From assembly GCA_964627995.1 (NCBI GenBank), contig CAZVLN010000003.1:1-64000 (forward strand): 64,000 nucleotides of DNA, read 5' to 3'. Each line of letters opens with the position of its first letter. Positions within the stretch are counted from its first letter, which is position 1. Origin of the DNA: JAWLFI01 sp964627995. GTDB taxonomy: Bacteria; Bacteroidota; Bacteroidia; Chitinophagales; Saprospiraceae. Below are positions 37,176 through 44,905 of the stretch, in pieces. Under the pieces are notes generated by a model. That model did no database searches, was not told the origin of the DNA, and saw nothing but the letters and a program-made list of their open reading frames with translations. Made by a program: the position numbers and the translations under genes.

Positions 37176-37880
37176 ATGAGAAAATCGATTTTTGCCTTTC
37201 TGATTATGAGCCTGATTGCGGGCAGTGCCAGCCTGACAGCTCAGAGTTACGCCTTTGGATTTAAAGGCGGTGTCGGAGGCGGCATGCAACTGTTCAAAAA
37301 CTTCAGTAATCGCAGCGTGCTGCTGACCTACCACGGATCCACCTTTATCGAAACAGCAGACGAAGAAAATGAATTTAGCCTATTTGCCCAGCTTGGATAT
37401 CATCAGCGCGGCAGTCAGCGTGTATTTGGACAGGGCTTTACCATTGGTCGCGCCGTATCGCAGCGCGATGTATTTAATAATGCCTCTCTCGTGCTTGGCG
37501 CTCGACAGAAATTTCCATTTGGCAATGAGTATTCGCGGTTTTATTACGGAATTGGCATGCGTGGAGAATATACCATTTCGCAGGATAGCGACAATTTATC
37601 CCGAGAGGCCCAAGGTGTCGCTGTGCGCCGCTGGCTATGGGGCGTTACCTTTCAAACAGGGCTGGAGTGGGCATTTAGTGAGCATGTAGCGGGCATTTTG
37701 GAGCTTTCTATCCATCCCGACCTCTCTCGGCAGATGTTTATCCCCCAGCAGCGCCTGCAACCCATACCCGGTTCCGGATCTACGCAAACCCGCACAGTAA
37801 ATGCCCAAAGCCCGACCAATGTGACAGTAGAGTTATCTATTGGTCTTCGGTTTTTACACAAGGTGGAGTACATCGATTAA
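37176..37880 (+). CDS. Outer-membrane beta-barrel protein
   Basis: Protein of 234 residues. ATG 37176 opens a signal peptide ending LTAQS. The rest shows regular amphipathic strands (AFGFKGGVGGGMQLF, FAQLGYHQRGSQRV, YYGIGMRGEYTI, FQTGLEWAFSEHVAGILELS, VELSIGLRF), which fits a PorT- or OmpA-like barrel. It was not named more precisely. It is 20 bp before the HupE-like gene, so both may share a transcript. Confidence 0.7.
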   Translation: MRKSIFAFLIMSLIAGSASLTAQSYAFGFKGGVGGGMQLFKNFSNRSVLLTYHGSTFIETADEENEFSLFAQLGYHQRGSQRVFGQGFTIGRAVSQRDVFNNASLVLGARQKFPFGNEYSRFYYGIGMRGEYTISQDSDNLSREAQGVAVRRWLWGVTFQTGLEWAFSEHVAGILELSIHPDLSRQMFIPQQRLQPIPGSGSTQTRTVNAQSPTNVTVELSIGLRFLHKVEYID

Positions 37881-37900
37881 ATAACCCAAGCTGAATCGCG

Positions 37901-38476
37901 ATGAGTGTATTTGAAACATATTTTCAATTGGGATGGGACCACATTTTAGACCCCGCCGGATTTGACCACATGCTATTTATTGTTACCCTTTGCGCTATGT
38001 ACTCCTGGCGTAACGGTTGGCGCTTGATCCTCTTAGCTACAGCTTTTACGATAGGCCATTCTCTTACCCTCGCCCTCAGCGCGCTGGGCTGGGTCAATGT
38101 ATCGGCCGACCTGATCGAGACGATCATTCCTATCACCATACTAGCCACAGCGATATACAACCTGTTTCAGGCAGGCGGCGAAACGAATTCCACGCTGGCC
38201 TGGCACTATACGCTGGCTTTGGGTTTTGGTCTGGTGCACGGTCTGGGTTTCAGCAATTTTTTTCGCGCGCTGCATCCCGAAAGCGATGGCATTGTATACG
38301 AACTATTTTCATTCAATATAGGCATTGAAGCCGGACAGATTCTCATCGTGCTCCTGTTTGTGGCCTTATATTTTGTTTTAGACAAAGTCTTTTTTATCCG
38401 CCGCCGCGACTGGACGATCTTCTGGTCCGGTTTGGGCGCGGGGATGTCTTTTTTTATGACTATTGGCTGGATTTAA
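37901..38476 (+). CDS. HupE/UreJ-like membrane protein
   Basis: Inner-membrane protein of 191 residues with six helices. Conserved His and Asp residues of the HupE/UreJ group are present: GWDHILDPAGFDHMLF near the N terminus, FTIGHSLTLAL in helix 2 and FGLVHGLGFSNFFRAL in helix 4. The family is linked to nickel or cobalt uptake, but many Bacteroidota members have no hydrogenase or urease nearby, as here. Metal transport is therefore inferred only. Confidence 0.85.
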   Translation: MSVFETYFQLGWDHILDPAGFDHMLFIVTLCAMYSWRNGWRLILLATAFTIGHSLTLALSALGWVNVSADLIETIIPITILATAIYNLFQAGGETNSTLAWHYTLALGFGLVHGLGFSNFFRALHPESDGIVYELFSFNIGIEAGQILIVLLFVALYFVLDKVFFIRRRDWTIFWSGLGAGMSFFMTIGWI

Positions 38477-38548
38477 GGGGGGGTGTGGCGTTTCATTTCG
38501 TTTACTACTGAAATTGCTTTTTGGATAGCTGAGGTAGGACAGGGTCTG

Positions 38549-38628
38549 ACGCTAAAGCGTGACAAGTGGAGCGACATGACTGTGGCGGAATCACGCCAAA
38601 GGCGTGGTTGTGATTCAGATCCCCAAAA
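38549..38628. repeat. 80 bp repeat with ACGCTAAAGCGT and CACGCCAAAGGCGTG stems, copy 1
   Basis: About 85% identical to 39411-39490. Both carry two small palindromes and end GTGATTCAGNNCCCCAA. A third copy keeps only the GTGATTCAGACCCCCAAAAT end at 39299. Confidence 0.75.
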
Positions 38629-38969
38629 TAAATACCACATCACCAATAAACAATCAATAACAGAGGTGCTCAAGCACCCCGTCTCTAATCAAAGACATCC
38701 AGTAATCAGATTAATCAGCGGTTCAGATCTTTAGGCCTGCGCGCTGCCACGCCCCCAATCTATCCTTTTTACTTTTGGCTTAATCCAAAAGTAACAAAAG
38801 ATCAAGAACCCATCAAAGGTGATTTTGCCTTCGGCAAACCGCGGACGCTTTTTACCGCTCCATGCTTTTATCGCGGGTTTGTCCCTACTCCTTTTCCGTG
38901 CGGACCTTTATGTCATGTCAATATTCTCGTATCGTTATCTCGTTTCCCGATACCCGCGATCGCAATTCC

Positions 38970-39018
38970 GCTCTGCGCGCCGACTATCACTGGTGATGGG
39001 TTCGGTCCGCTTTTTTTG
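38970..39018. repeat. Partial CACCAGTGATA element, copy 3
   Basis: Contains CGCGCCGACTATCACTGGTG followed by ATGGGTTCGGTCCG, matching the reverse complement of the first halves of 8498-8640 and 46208-46312, and 58803-58838. Confidence 0.65.
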
Positions 39019-39410
39019 ATTCTTAACGTCTGCAATGGTCAATTGAGCACTATTAATTTTGCGGCTCTGCCGTCCTATGGCTAGCAACTCGTGTGGCCCC
39101 AGCTTTTTTTAAAGTCAACTCTTACTTGAGAACACTTAGCAGGTTCCTTCTTGAGGATTCCCCTATAAAACATCTTCGCACTTGCTCACCGCGATGTGGC
39201 GAGCGGAGCGCAGCACAGAGCGCAGTCCAGGGGTCGAGGTGAGCTGGGGAAATATCCCCCAAATCTAATCTGTGGAATCCCTGTAATCCGTGTAATCTGT
39301 GATTCAGACCCCCAAAATAAACAAGAATACCGAAGCCAACATTCCCCAACCCAACCTGCTCAAGCTTAGCCGGATCCAATCTGTGAAATACCTATAATCC
39401 GTGTAATTTC

Positions 39411-39490
39411 ACGCTAAAGCGTGACAGGTGGAGCGACCTGACTCTTGCGGAATCACGCCAAAGGCGTGGTCGTGATTCAGGCCCCCAACA
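39411..39490. repeat. 80 bp repeat with ACGCTAAAGCGT stem, copy 2
   Basis: Second copy of 38549-38628 in the same orientation, 790 bp away. Recombination between the two could delete the spacer between them. Confidence 0.75.
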
Positions 39491-39794
39491 GAAAGTAAAC
39501 CAGACCTGACTTTGAATGCGTGCGATCGCGTCATTAATTTACCGAACCCCTGCAATACTTTATTTACCTCTTGCACTGGCGTGCTGCTCTTTAAGGGCTT
39601 GTTCGCATTGCAAACCCACTTATTTGTTCCTACTTTTGGGTCACTCAAAAAGTAACAATGAATGAGCGAGCCTGGCGCGCGGGAATTGAAAGAGCTGTAG
39701 CTTAGAGAAAAGAGGGTATTCATTATTGTTACCTTTTACGTTATTTACTCATGCTTTTTTCGGTTTAAGGCGCGGCATAATCCCTATAATACCC

Positions 39795-39802
39795 TACCTT
39801 TG
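39795..39802 (+). promoter_or_regulatory. TACCTTTG -7 box for cysS
   Basis: Perfect TAnnTTTG ending only 5 bases before the cysS ATG at 39808. With the usual spacing to the start point, the transcript would begin at or next to the ATG, giving a leaderless message. Confidence 0.55.
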
Positions 39803-39807
39803 TACAC

Positions 39808-41310
39808 ATGGATCAGAAATTATATATATATAATAGCTTAGAACGAAAGAAACAGCTTTTTGAGCCGATTACAGAAGGCCGTATTGGACTATACGTATGC
39901 GGACCTACCGTTTATAGCGATGTGCATCTCGGCAATTGTCGGACCTTCACCTCTTTCGATGTGATATACCGCTATTTGCAGCATATCGGATATAAGGTAC
40001 GCTATGTGCGAAACATCACCGATGTGGGGCACCTGGAAGGCGATGCCGATTCGGGAGCGGAGGATAAAATATCCAAAAAAGCGCGTTTGGAGTCCCTCGA
40101 GCCTATGGAGATCGCTCAAAAATATACCCTGGGCTTTCACGATATGATGCGTATTTTCAATAACCTTTCCCCGGATATTGAGCCGCGCGCTACAGGGCAC
40201 ATTATCGAGCAAATTGATATGGTCCAGAAAATATTAGACAATGGCTATGGCTATGAAGTCAATGGCAGCGTATATTTCGATACGGAAAAATTTGCCAAAG
40301 AGGAAGACATCTACGGCAAACTCAGCGGACGCGTGGTAGAAGACTTATTGTCCGAAACGCGGGAGCTCAAAAATCAAAGCGAGAAACGCCATCCCTCAGA
40401 TTTTGCCATATGGATTAATGCCGATCCCAGTCACCTGATGCAATGGAACTCGCCCTGGTCGCGCGGATTTCCGGGCTGGCACCTGGAGTGTTCTGCGATG
40501 AGCACCAAATACCTCGGAGAGACCTTTGATATTCACGCCGGCGGGAGCGACTTGAAATTTCCACATCACGAGAACGAAATCGCACAAAGCTTCGGCGCTT
40601 CCTCTTGTCAGCCGGCCAATTACTGGTTGCATGCCAACATGTTGCTCATGAACGGTCGCAAAATGTCAAAGAGCGACGGCAATACCATCACGCCCATGCA
40701 GCTTTTCACCGGAGAAAATGAACACATTTCAAAAGGCTACAGTCCAATGGCCGTTCGGTTTTTCATGTTGCAGTCGCACTATCGAAGCACTCTGGATTTG
40801 ACCGATGAAGCACTATCAGGAGCCGAAAAAGGCTACCGTCGATTGATGGCCGCTTGTCAGGTTCTTGAACAGTTAGAGCCCATAAAAGATGGAGTAGACA
40901 GTGAGCACAATCAAGCCATTTTAAAAGGTATCGACGGGATGTACAAGGAAATGAACGACGACTTCAATACGCCAAAGACATTAGCGCGTATTTTTGAGTT
41001 GGTTCAGATCATCAACAAATTGCATGGAGGGCAGATCGGCAAGGATCAAATTGAAGCCGACACCTTGAAACGTTTACAGAGTGAGCTGCCCGCATTTGTG
41101 TTTAGTGTGATGGGCTTGAAAGACGAAACCACCGAGGAAGGAGAAGCCGAAATACTAGATCAGGTGATGCGTGTCGTTATAGAATTGCGGTCAAAAGCGC
41201 GGGCCGACAAGAACTACGAAATGGCCGATCTGATTCGCGATCGTCTGCAGGAGCGCAACATTGTATTAAAAGATAGTAAAGACGGCACCCAATGGAGCAT
41301 AGAAAATTAA
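39808..41310 (+). CDS. cysS: Cysteinyl-tRNA synthetase
   Basis: Class I synthetase of 500 residues charging tRNA-Cys in the cytosol. Motifs: YVCGPTVYSDVHLGNCRTF, where the HLGN form replaces HIGH and the first Cys belongs to the zinc site; GWHLECSAMS and FPHHENEIAQS, which supply the other zinc ligands and the adenylate site; and KMSKS in GRKMSKSDGN. The C-terminal helical anticodon region (about 380-500) includes MNDDFNTPKTLA and RDRLQERNIVLKD. Its end overlaps the next gene by 19 bases. Confidence 0.97.
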   Translation: MDQKLYIYNSLERKKQLFEPITEGRIGLYVCGPTVYSDVHLGNCRTFTSFDVIYRYLQHIGYKVRYVRNITDVGHLEGDADSGAEDKISKKARLESLEPMEIAQKYTLGFHDMMRIFNNLSPDIEPRATGHIIEQIDMVQKILDNGYGYEVNGSVYFDTEKFAKEEDIYGKLSGRVVEDLLSETRELKNQSEKRHPSDFAIWINADPSHLMQWNSPWSRGFPGWHLECSAMSTKYLGETFDIHAGGSDLKFPHHENEIAQSFGASSCQPANYWLHANMLLMNGRKMSKSDGNTITPMQLFTGENEHISKGYSPMAVRFFMLQSHYRSTLDLTDEALSGAEKGYRRLMAACQVLEQLEPIKDGVDSEHNQAILKGIDGMYKEMNDDFNTPKTLARIFELVQIINKLHGGQIGKDQIEADTLKRLQSELPAFVFSVMGLKDETTEEGEAEILDQVMRVVIELRSKARADKNYEMADLIRDRLQERNIVLKDSKDGTQWSIEN

Positions 41311-42278
41311 TAAACGGGCTTTGGCTTTGTGTAGCAGCAGTGCTGCTCATCAGCTGTGCCGACGAGAAAGAACAGTCCAGCAGCGCGACCCCTTCAGAGG
41401 CCATGCAAATTCCCGATTTTTCAGCGGACTCTGCCTATGCCTACATTCAGGCGCAAGTGGACCTGGGTGCGCGCGTTCCCGGGACAGAGGCACATATTGC
41501 GGGCCGCGACTATTTGGAGGAGACACTCAAGCGATTTGGTGCACAGACTCAGGTACAGTCCTTTACGGCCACTCGTTTCGATGGTGTGGAGCTGAAAGGG
41601 TATAACGTCATAGGCAGTTTCCGTCCCGATGCGCCCGACCGCATTTTATTGTGTGCGCACTGGGACAGCCGATTTCAGGCAGAGCAGGAAGACAAGACAA
41701 AAGTCGTTCCTGGCGCGAACGACGGTGCCAGTGGTGTAGGCGTTTGGTTGGAAGTGGCCCGCCATTTAAAGGAATACGACCCCGGGATCGGTATTGATAT
41801 TGTATTTTTTGATTTAGAAGATCAAGGCACCTCGACGGGTAATCAGCCCGAAAGCTGGGCATTAGGTGCACAGCATTGGTCGCGACAGCCACACCGGCCG
41901 GCTTTTCGCTTCCGGATGGGGATTTTGCTCGACATGGTAGGAGCTGAGCATGCCACTTTTTACAAAGAAGGCTTTTCGCGCCGATATGCCGGGCAGTGGG
42001 TCGATCGCATCTGGGGTATTGCCGATCAGATGGGTTATGGGAATGTCTTTGTGGATCAACCCATGGGCGCGATCACCGACGACCACTACTTTGTTAATAC
42101 CATAGCCGGTATTCCAACCTTAGATATCATCCACAAAGAGCAGGGCAGTGCGACCGGCTTTTTTGAGCACTGGCATACCACGCAAGACGACATGGACATT
42201 ATAGACCGGCAGACCCTAAAAGCCGTCGGTCGCGTTGTGACCCAGTCTATTTTTGAAATTGCCCCGGAATGGCAATAA
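41292..42278 (+). CDS. M28-family zinc peptidase / glutaminyl cyclase-like lipoprotein
   Basis: Lipoprotein of 328 residues, lipobox LISC with Cys22. The zinc fold of family M28 is complete: H123 in CAHWDSR, D144 in GANDGASGVG, E176 and D177 in FFDLEDQG, D214 in LLDMVG, and H295 in HWHTTQDD. FDLEDQ and the HWHTT ending are closer to glutaminyl-peptide cyclotransferases than to aminopeptidases, so it may form N-terminal pyroglutamate on exported proteins. The start lies inside the end of cysS, in another frame, which implies coupling. Envelope location is inferred from the anchor. Confidence 0.87.
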   Translation: MEHRKLINGLWLCVAAVLLISCADEKEQSSSATPSEAMQIPDFSADSAYAYIQAQVDLGARVPGTEAHIAGRDYLEETLKRFGAQTQVQSFTATRFDGVELKGYNVIGSFRPDAPDRILLCAHWDSRFQAEQEDKTKVVPGANDGASGVGVWLEVARHLKEYDPGIGIDIVFFDLEDQGTSTGNQPESWALGAQHWSRQPHRPAFRFRMGILLDMVGAEHATFYKEGFSRRYAGQWVDRIWGIADQMGYGNVFVDQPMGAITDDHYFVNTIAGIPTLDIIHKEQGSATGFFEHWHTTQDDMDIIDRQTLKAVGRVVTQSIFEIAPEWQ

Positions 42279-42292
42279 TTTTGGCAAAAGCT

Positions 42293-42322
42293 TTGGCAAA
42301 AATGAAAAACCGTATATATTTG
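42293..42322 (+). promoter_or_regulatory. Complete Bacteroidota promoter for tRNA-Val
   Basis: -33 TTG at 42293-42295, a 19 bp spacer and -7 TATATTTG at 42315-42322, 17 bp before the tRNA. Both elements and spacing match the phylum consensus. Confidence 0.75.
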
Positions 42323-42339
42323 CGTTCGCTAAACAACAC

Positions 42340-42414
42340 GGGCGATTAACTCAGTTGGTTTAGAGTGCCACCCTTACAAGGTGGAAGTCGTAGGTTCGAG
42401 TCCTACATTGCCCA
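42340..42414 (+). tRNA. tRNA-Val (UAC anticodon)
   Basis: Cloverleaf with acceptor GGGCGAT/ATTGCCC (one G-T), D arm AACTCAGTTGGTTTAG, anticodon stem-loop CCACC-CTTACAA-GGTGG giving anticodon TAC, T arm GTAGG-TTCGAGT-CCTAC and discriminator A. CCA is not encoded. Confidence 0.96.
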
Positions 42415-42418
42415 CTAG

Positions 42419-42454
42419 ATAGCCCATCGACGACAAGTTGATGGGCTATTTTTA
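42419..42454 (+). terminator. Terminator after tRNA-Val
   Basis: Perfect 10 bp stem (ATAGCCCATC at 42419-42428 with GATGGGCTAT at 42440-42449) followed by TTTTT. It begins 5 bp after the tRNA. Confidence 0.9.
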
Positions 42455-42499
42455 TACCCTCTATTCAAGCAGTGATTTCAGGATTTTTAATGATGTTTT

Positions 42500-42614
42500 G
42501 GGCGATCCCCTCCTTTTGCCTGACGGCGCAGTCGGGGCGTTACGTTTCGGGCTATCGGTACTCGCAATGCTCGCACTGCCGCCGGGAGCGGCCCCCTCCA
42601 CATCACTATCGCAA
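42500..42614 (+). repeat. Modular palindromic repeat, copy 6
   Basis: Starts GGGCGATCCCCTCC as in copies 1 and 2, has the core GGGGCGTTACGTTTCGGGCT and TCGGTACTCGCAATGCTCGC, and ends CATCACTATCGCAA. The internal hairpins differ from other copies. It is the largest signal in the 42455-42995 spacer apart from the leader repeat. Confidence 0.75.
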
Positions 42615-42823
42615 TAGTCCGGGGAGAGTCAAAACTCCCGCTCCCCCTAAAATATTCAAAGCCGAAGACACGCGTTTTGCGAATGTGCCCATCTGGGATG
42701 TCATCCACATCGAGTACATGCTATGCATCTTTGCATCGATAGGTCCGGAACTCATTTTTGAAACCCCGGAACGGCCGGTTTCAATAGGGGAGTGTTGAAG
42801 CGGGGGAAAAGCCAAACAGTTCA

Positions 42824-42985
42824 TCCCCAAAAATGCTTATATTAGTCTACAGAAATTATAGTATACAAAACCTGATGAACTCATATAAAAAAATAATCGA
42901 GAGGGCTCCAGACTAAAAGGTGTGGTGTATATACCAAATGGGGGGTGCACTTCGTGCTTTTGATGCGGATATAAGTAAGTTAGGC
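42824..42985 (+). repeat. Leader repeat R1 ending in GTTAGGC
   Basis: About 155 bp that aligns with 44657-44884 (shared blocks ATATTAGTCTA, CCAGACT, TATATACCA, TTCGT followed by CTTTT or ACTTTT, and ATAxGTAAGTT). It ends in GTTAGGC (42979-42985), a perfect GTTRRRY integron crossover core. The TATATACC and GGATATA arms near the end can pair with one bulged base, as in attC stems. Confidence 0.6.
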
Positions 42986-42995
42986 ACAAACATAA

Positions 42996-43430
42996 ATGAA
43001 AAAGGAAGTCAAAATTGAGCTATACGATAAAAAAGAAAAATCGACAGCAACAATGTATGTTGAGCAGTTGGCTGACAACAAGTTCAGAATGACTGACAAT
43101 GACATTTGGAACTGCCGACTGACTTTAGATACAGAATTTGAAACCAGATTAAATAAGGACGGAAAACATGAAATTGTCAAAATCACCAAGGACTCCGATT
43201 TTATAACCAGACGATTTTTCCTCAACCCGAAGTATAAGGAATCTGAGTACAGAATGTTAGGTGATGAACTTGCAAAAAGAGGTGGGTTTTGGCAAGTTGA
43301 CTTGGGAGGGATTGCAACTGTGAACATTCCGAAAGATTTTGAATATGACGTTGATCACGTAATGAAAGACTTGGACCTCAATTTGACGGAATTAGTTGAT
43401 GAAGAAGAAAAAAGTAAAGCCAGTGACTAA
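42996..43430 (+). CDS. Unknown small protein in a cassette-like unit
   Basis: Protein of 144 residues, cytosolic, charged, no signal peptide. I do not recognise the family. It contains alternating strands (KIELYDKKEKSTATMYVEQL, KHEIVKITKDSDFITRRFF) and an acidic C-terminal helix (NLTELVDEEEKSKASD). The TAA stop at 43428-43430 lies inside the first repeat (GACTAAC) of an attC-like site, and the start is 11 bp after a GTTAGGC core, the tight packing seen in integron cassettes. Codon use is AT-rich compared with core genes to the left. Confidence 0.6.
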   Translation: MKKEVKIELYDKKEKSTATMYVEQLADNKFRMTDNDIWNCRLTLDTEFETRLNKDGKHEIVKITKDSDFITRRFFLNPKYKESEYRMLGDELAKRGGFWQVDLGGIATVNIPKDFEYDVDHVMKDLDLNLTELVDEEEKSKASD

Positions 43431-43486
43431 CATCACCTATACGCAGTGTGCCTTTCGGCACACTGCGACTAAGTCGGCCGTTAGCC
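43425..43486 (+). repeat. attC-like hairpin site
   Basis: Left core GACTAAC (43425-43431) and right core GTTAGCC (43480-43486) are complementary at 6 of 7 positions. Between them is a perfect 11 bp hairpin (43442-43452 with 43457-43467, loop TTTC). Total length is 62 bp, the usual attC size. The L-box pairing is imperfect, so this is a probable rather than certain recombination site. It could also act as a transcription terminator without a T run. Confidence 0.5.
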
Positions 43487-43519
43487 AATTAGAAATAAAA
43501 ACGAAAAATGAACGAATAA

Positions 43520-44389
43520 ATGAAAAAGATATCATTGGTTTTATCGGGAGGAGGCGCAAGAGGAATTGCACATATAGGAGTTTTGGAAGCCTTAGAAAAG
43601 AAAGGGTTTGAAGTTCATTCTATAACAGGAACTTCTATGGGAGCAGTTGTTGGAGGAATTTATGCAGCTGGCAAAATAAAGGAATTTAAAAAATGGATTT
43701 TGGATCTCGATAAAAAGGACGTTTTTGAATTAGTGGATTTCACCCTTTTCAATAGTGGCTTTATTAAAGGAGACAAAGTTTTTGAAGAATTATCAATCTT
43801 TATCCAGGACATTCAAATTCAGAACTTACCCATTAATTTTTCTGCAACCGCTACGGATTTAATCAGTAGAAAGGAAGTCCTATTCACAGAAGGAAGTCTC
43901 TATAATGCAATGCGAGCTTCGATTGCAATTCCAAATATCATAACACCTATCAAAAAAGACGGCTCTATCCTTGTTGATGGGGGTGTCGTAAATAATATTC
44001 CTATCAATCATGCTCAACGAGTTGATAATGACCTTTTGGTAGCTGTTAATGTTAATGCAGACGTACCCCTACCTAAAATGGAGAAAAAGAAAGAAGAACA
44101 ACAATCTTTCTATCAAAGCACAATTGATAAATTTAGCAAGAAATTGAGTGAATTATTCTCTGACGATGAGGATATTGATTTTAGTTATTTTGATATTATG
44201 AGCACCTCCTTTGAATTAATGAGGAATCAAATGGTTAAGTTTTCTCTTAGGGATAATCCACCTGATATTTTAATTGAAACATCGCGGAGTAGCTGTAATA
44301 TTTACGATTTTTATAAAGCAGAGGAATTAGTAGAAATAGGGTATAACGCAACAATGTTAGCTATTGAAAATTATACAGATAAGTCATAA
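43520..44389 (+). CDS. Patatin-like phospholipase
   Basis: Acyl hydrolase of 289 residues. The oxyanion loop GGGARG (10-15), nucleophile motif GTSMG with Ser39, and DGG with Asp153 give the full Ser-Asp dyad of bacterial patatins (RssA/YchK type). No signal peptide, so it is probably cytosolic or membrane-peripheral. The C-terminal 90 residues are unlike the core domain and contain an acidic SDDEDIDFSYFD stretch. It follows the attC-like site by 34 bp. Phospholipase activity is expected from the family but its role as a defence effector or lipid-turnover enzyme cannot be decided. Confidence 0.88.
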   Translation: MKKISLVLSGGGARGIAHIGVLEALEKKGFEVHSITGTSMGAVVGGIYAAGKIKEFKKWILDLDKKDVFELVDFTLFNSGFIKGDKVFEELSIFIQDIQIQNLPINFSATATDLISRKEVLFTEGSLYNAMRASIAIPNIITPIKKDGSILVDGGVVNNIPINHAQRVDNDLLVAVNVNADVPLPKMEKKKEEQQSFYQSTIDKFSKKLSELFSDDEDIDFSYFDIMSTSFELMRNQMVKFSLRDNPPDILIETSRSSCNIYDFYKAEELVEIGYNATMLAIENYTDKS

Positions 44390-44656
44390 GGCTACTTTAA
44401 TTGAGTAATAATAATTAATATTAACCTGCTACAATAATATGTATAAATCATTAGGTGGGGAATGCTTATTTGGAATTCATTACATCTTATAAACTTTGTA
44501 ATGGTTGTGACAGGAAAGGGGTTTAAAATGGCCAACGCTTTATAGGCCAAGCCTTATGGTGCATATAAGAAAAGACAGTAAGAAAGATTTTAAGACAAGA
44601 AAATGGAAACGATCATAAGGAGGTGTTTACTTTAGCGACCGGCGAAGCAAGGAGCC
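44390..44656. other. Spacer after patatin gene
   Basis: AT-rich, no gene or clear attC-like site. It ends at the second leader repeat. Confidence 0.4.
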
Positions 44657-44884
44657 GTCCCCCAAAAATTATTATATTAGTCTATATATAGCTTACAAAT
44701 CCTGAGGAAGTCCTATAAAAACAGCATAATGAGCGCTTCCAGACTCTAAAATACGGTTTATATACCATGCAGGGATGAATTTCGTACTTTTGGAAACGGA
44801 GCAGTGGCTAGGCGCCGTTTCAATGGCGTTTAGCCATTGTTCGGGGGGATGCCGAAGGCATTTCCCCGAACTATATAGTAAGTT
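44657..44884 (+). repeat. Leader repeat R2 with an inserted palindromic element
   Basis: Second copy of the sequence at 42824-42985. It carries an additional piece (about 44801-44869, with GGCGTTTAGCCATTG and GGGGGATGCCGAAGGCATTT hairpins, modular-repeat copy 7) before the shared end ACTATATAGTAAGTT. The homology stops right at G/TT (44882), after which the sequence leads to the 44906 gene. Confidence 0.6.
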
Positions 44885-44905
44885 GTTAAAAATTAAGATG
44901 CTAAA

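Larger units (their letters stand above)
38477..39807. other. 1.33 kb gene-free spacer with direct repeats
   Basis: No gene is supported. It holds two copies of an 80 bp repeat (38549-38628 and 39411-39490), part of a third (39299-39322), a copy of the ATCACTGGTGAT element (38970-39018) and sentence-like repeats AATCTGTGNAATNCCTGTAATC at 39258-39400. The cysS promoter is at its right end. Confidence 0.65.

Noticed and set aside
38549..39490. CRISPR array
   Set aside because: Only two to three repeats of 80 bp with unequal long spacing and no cas genes.
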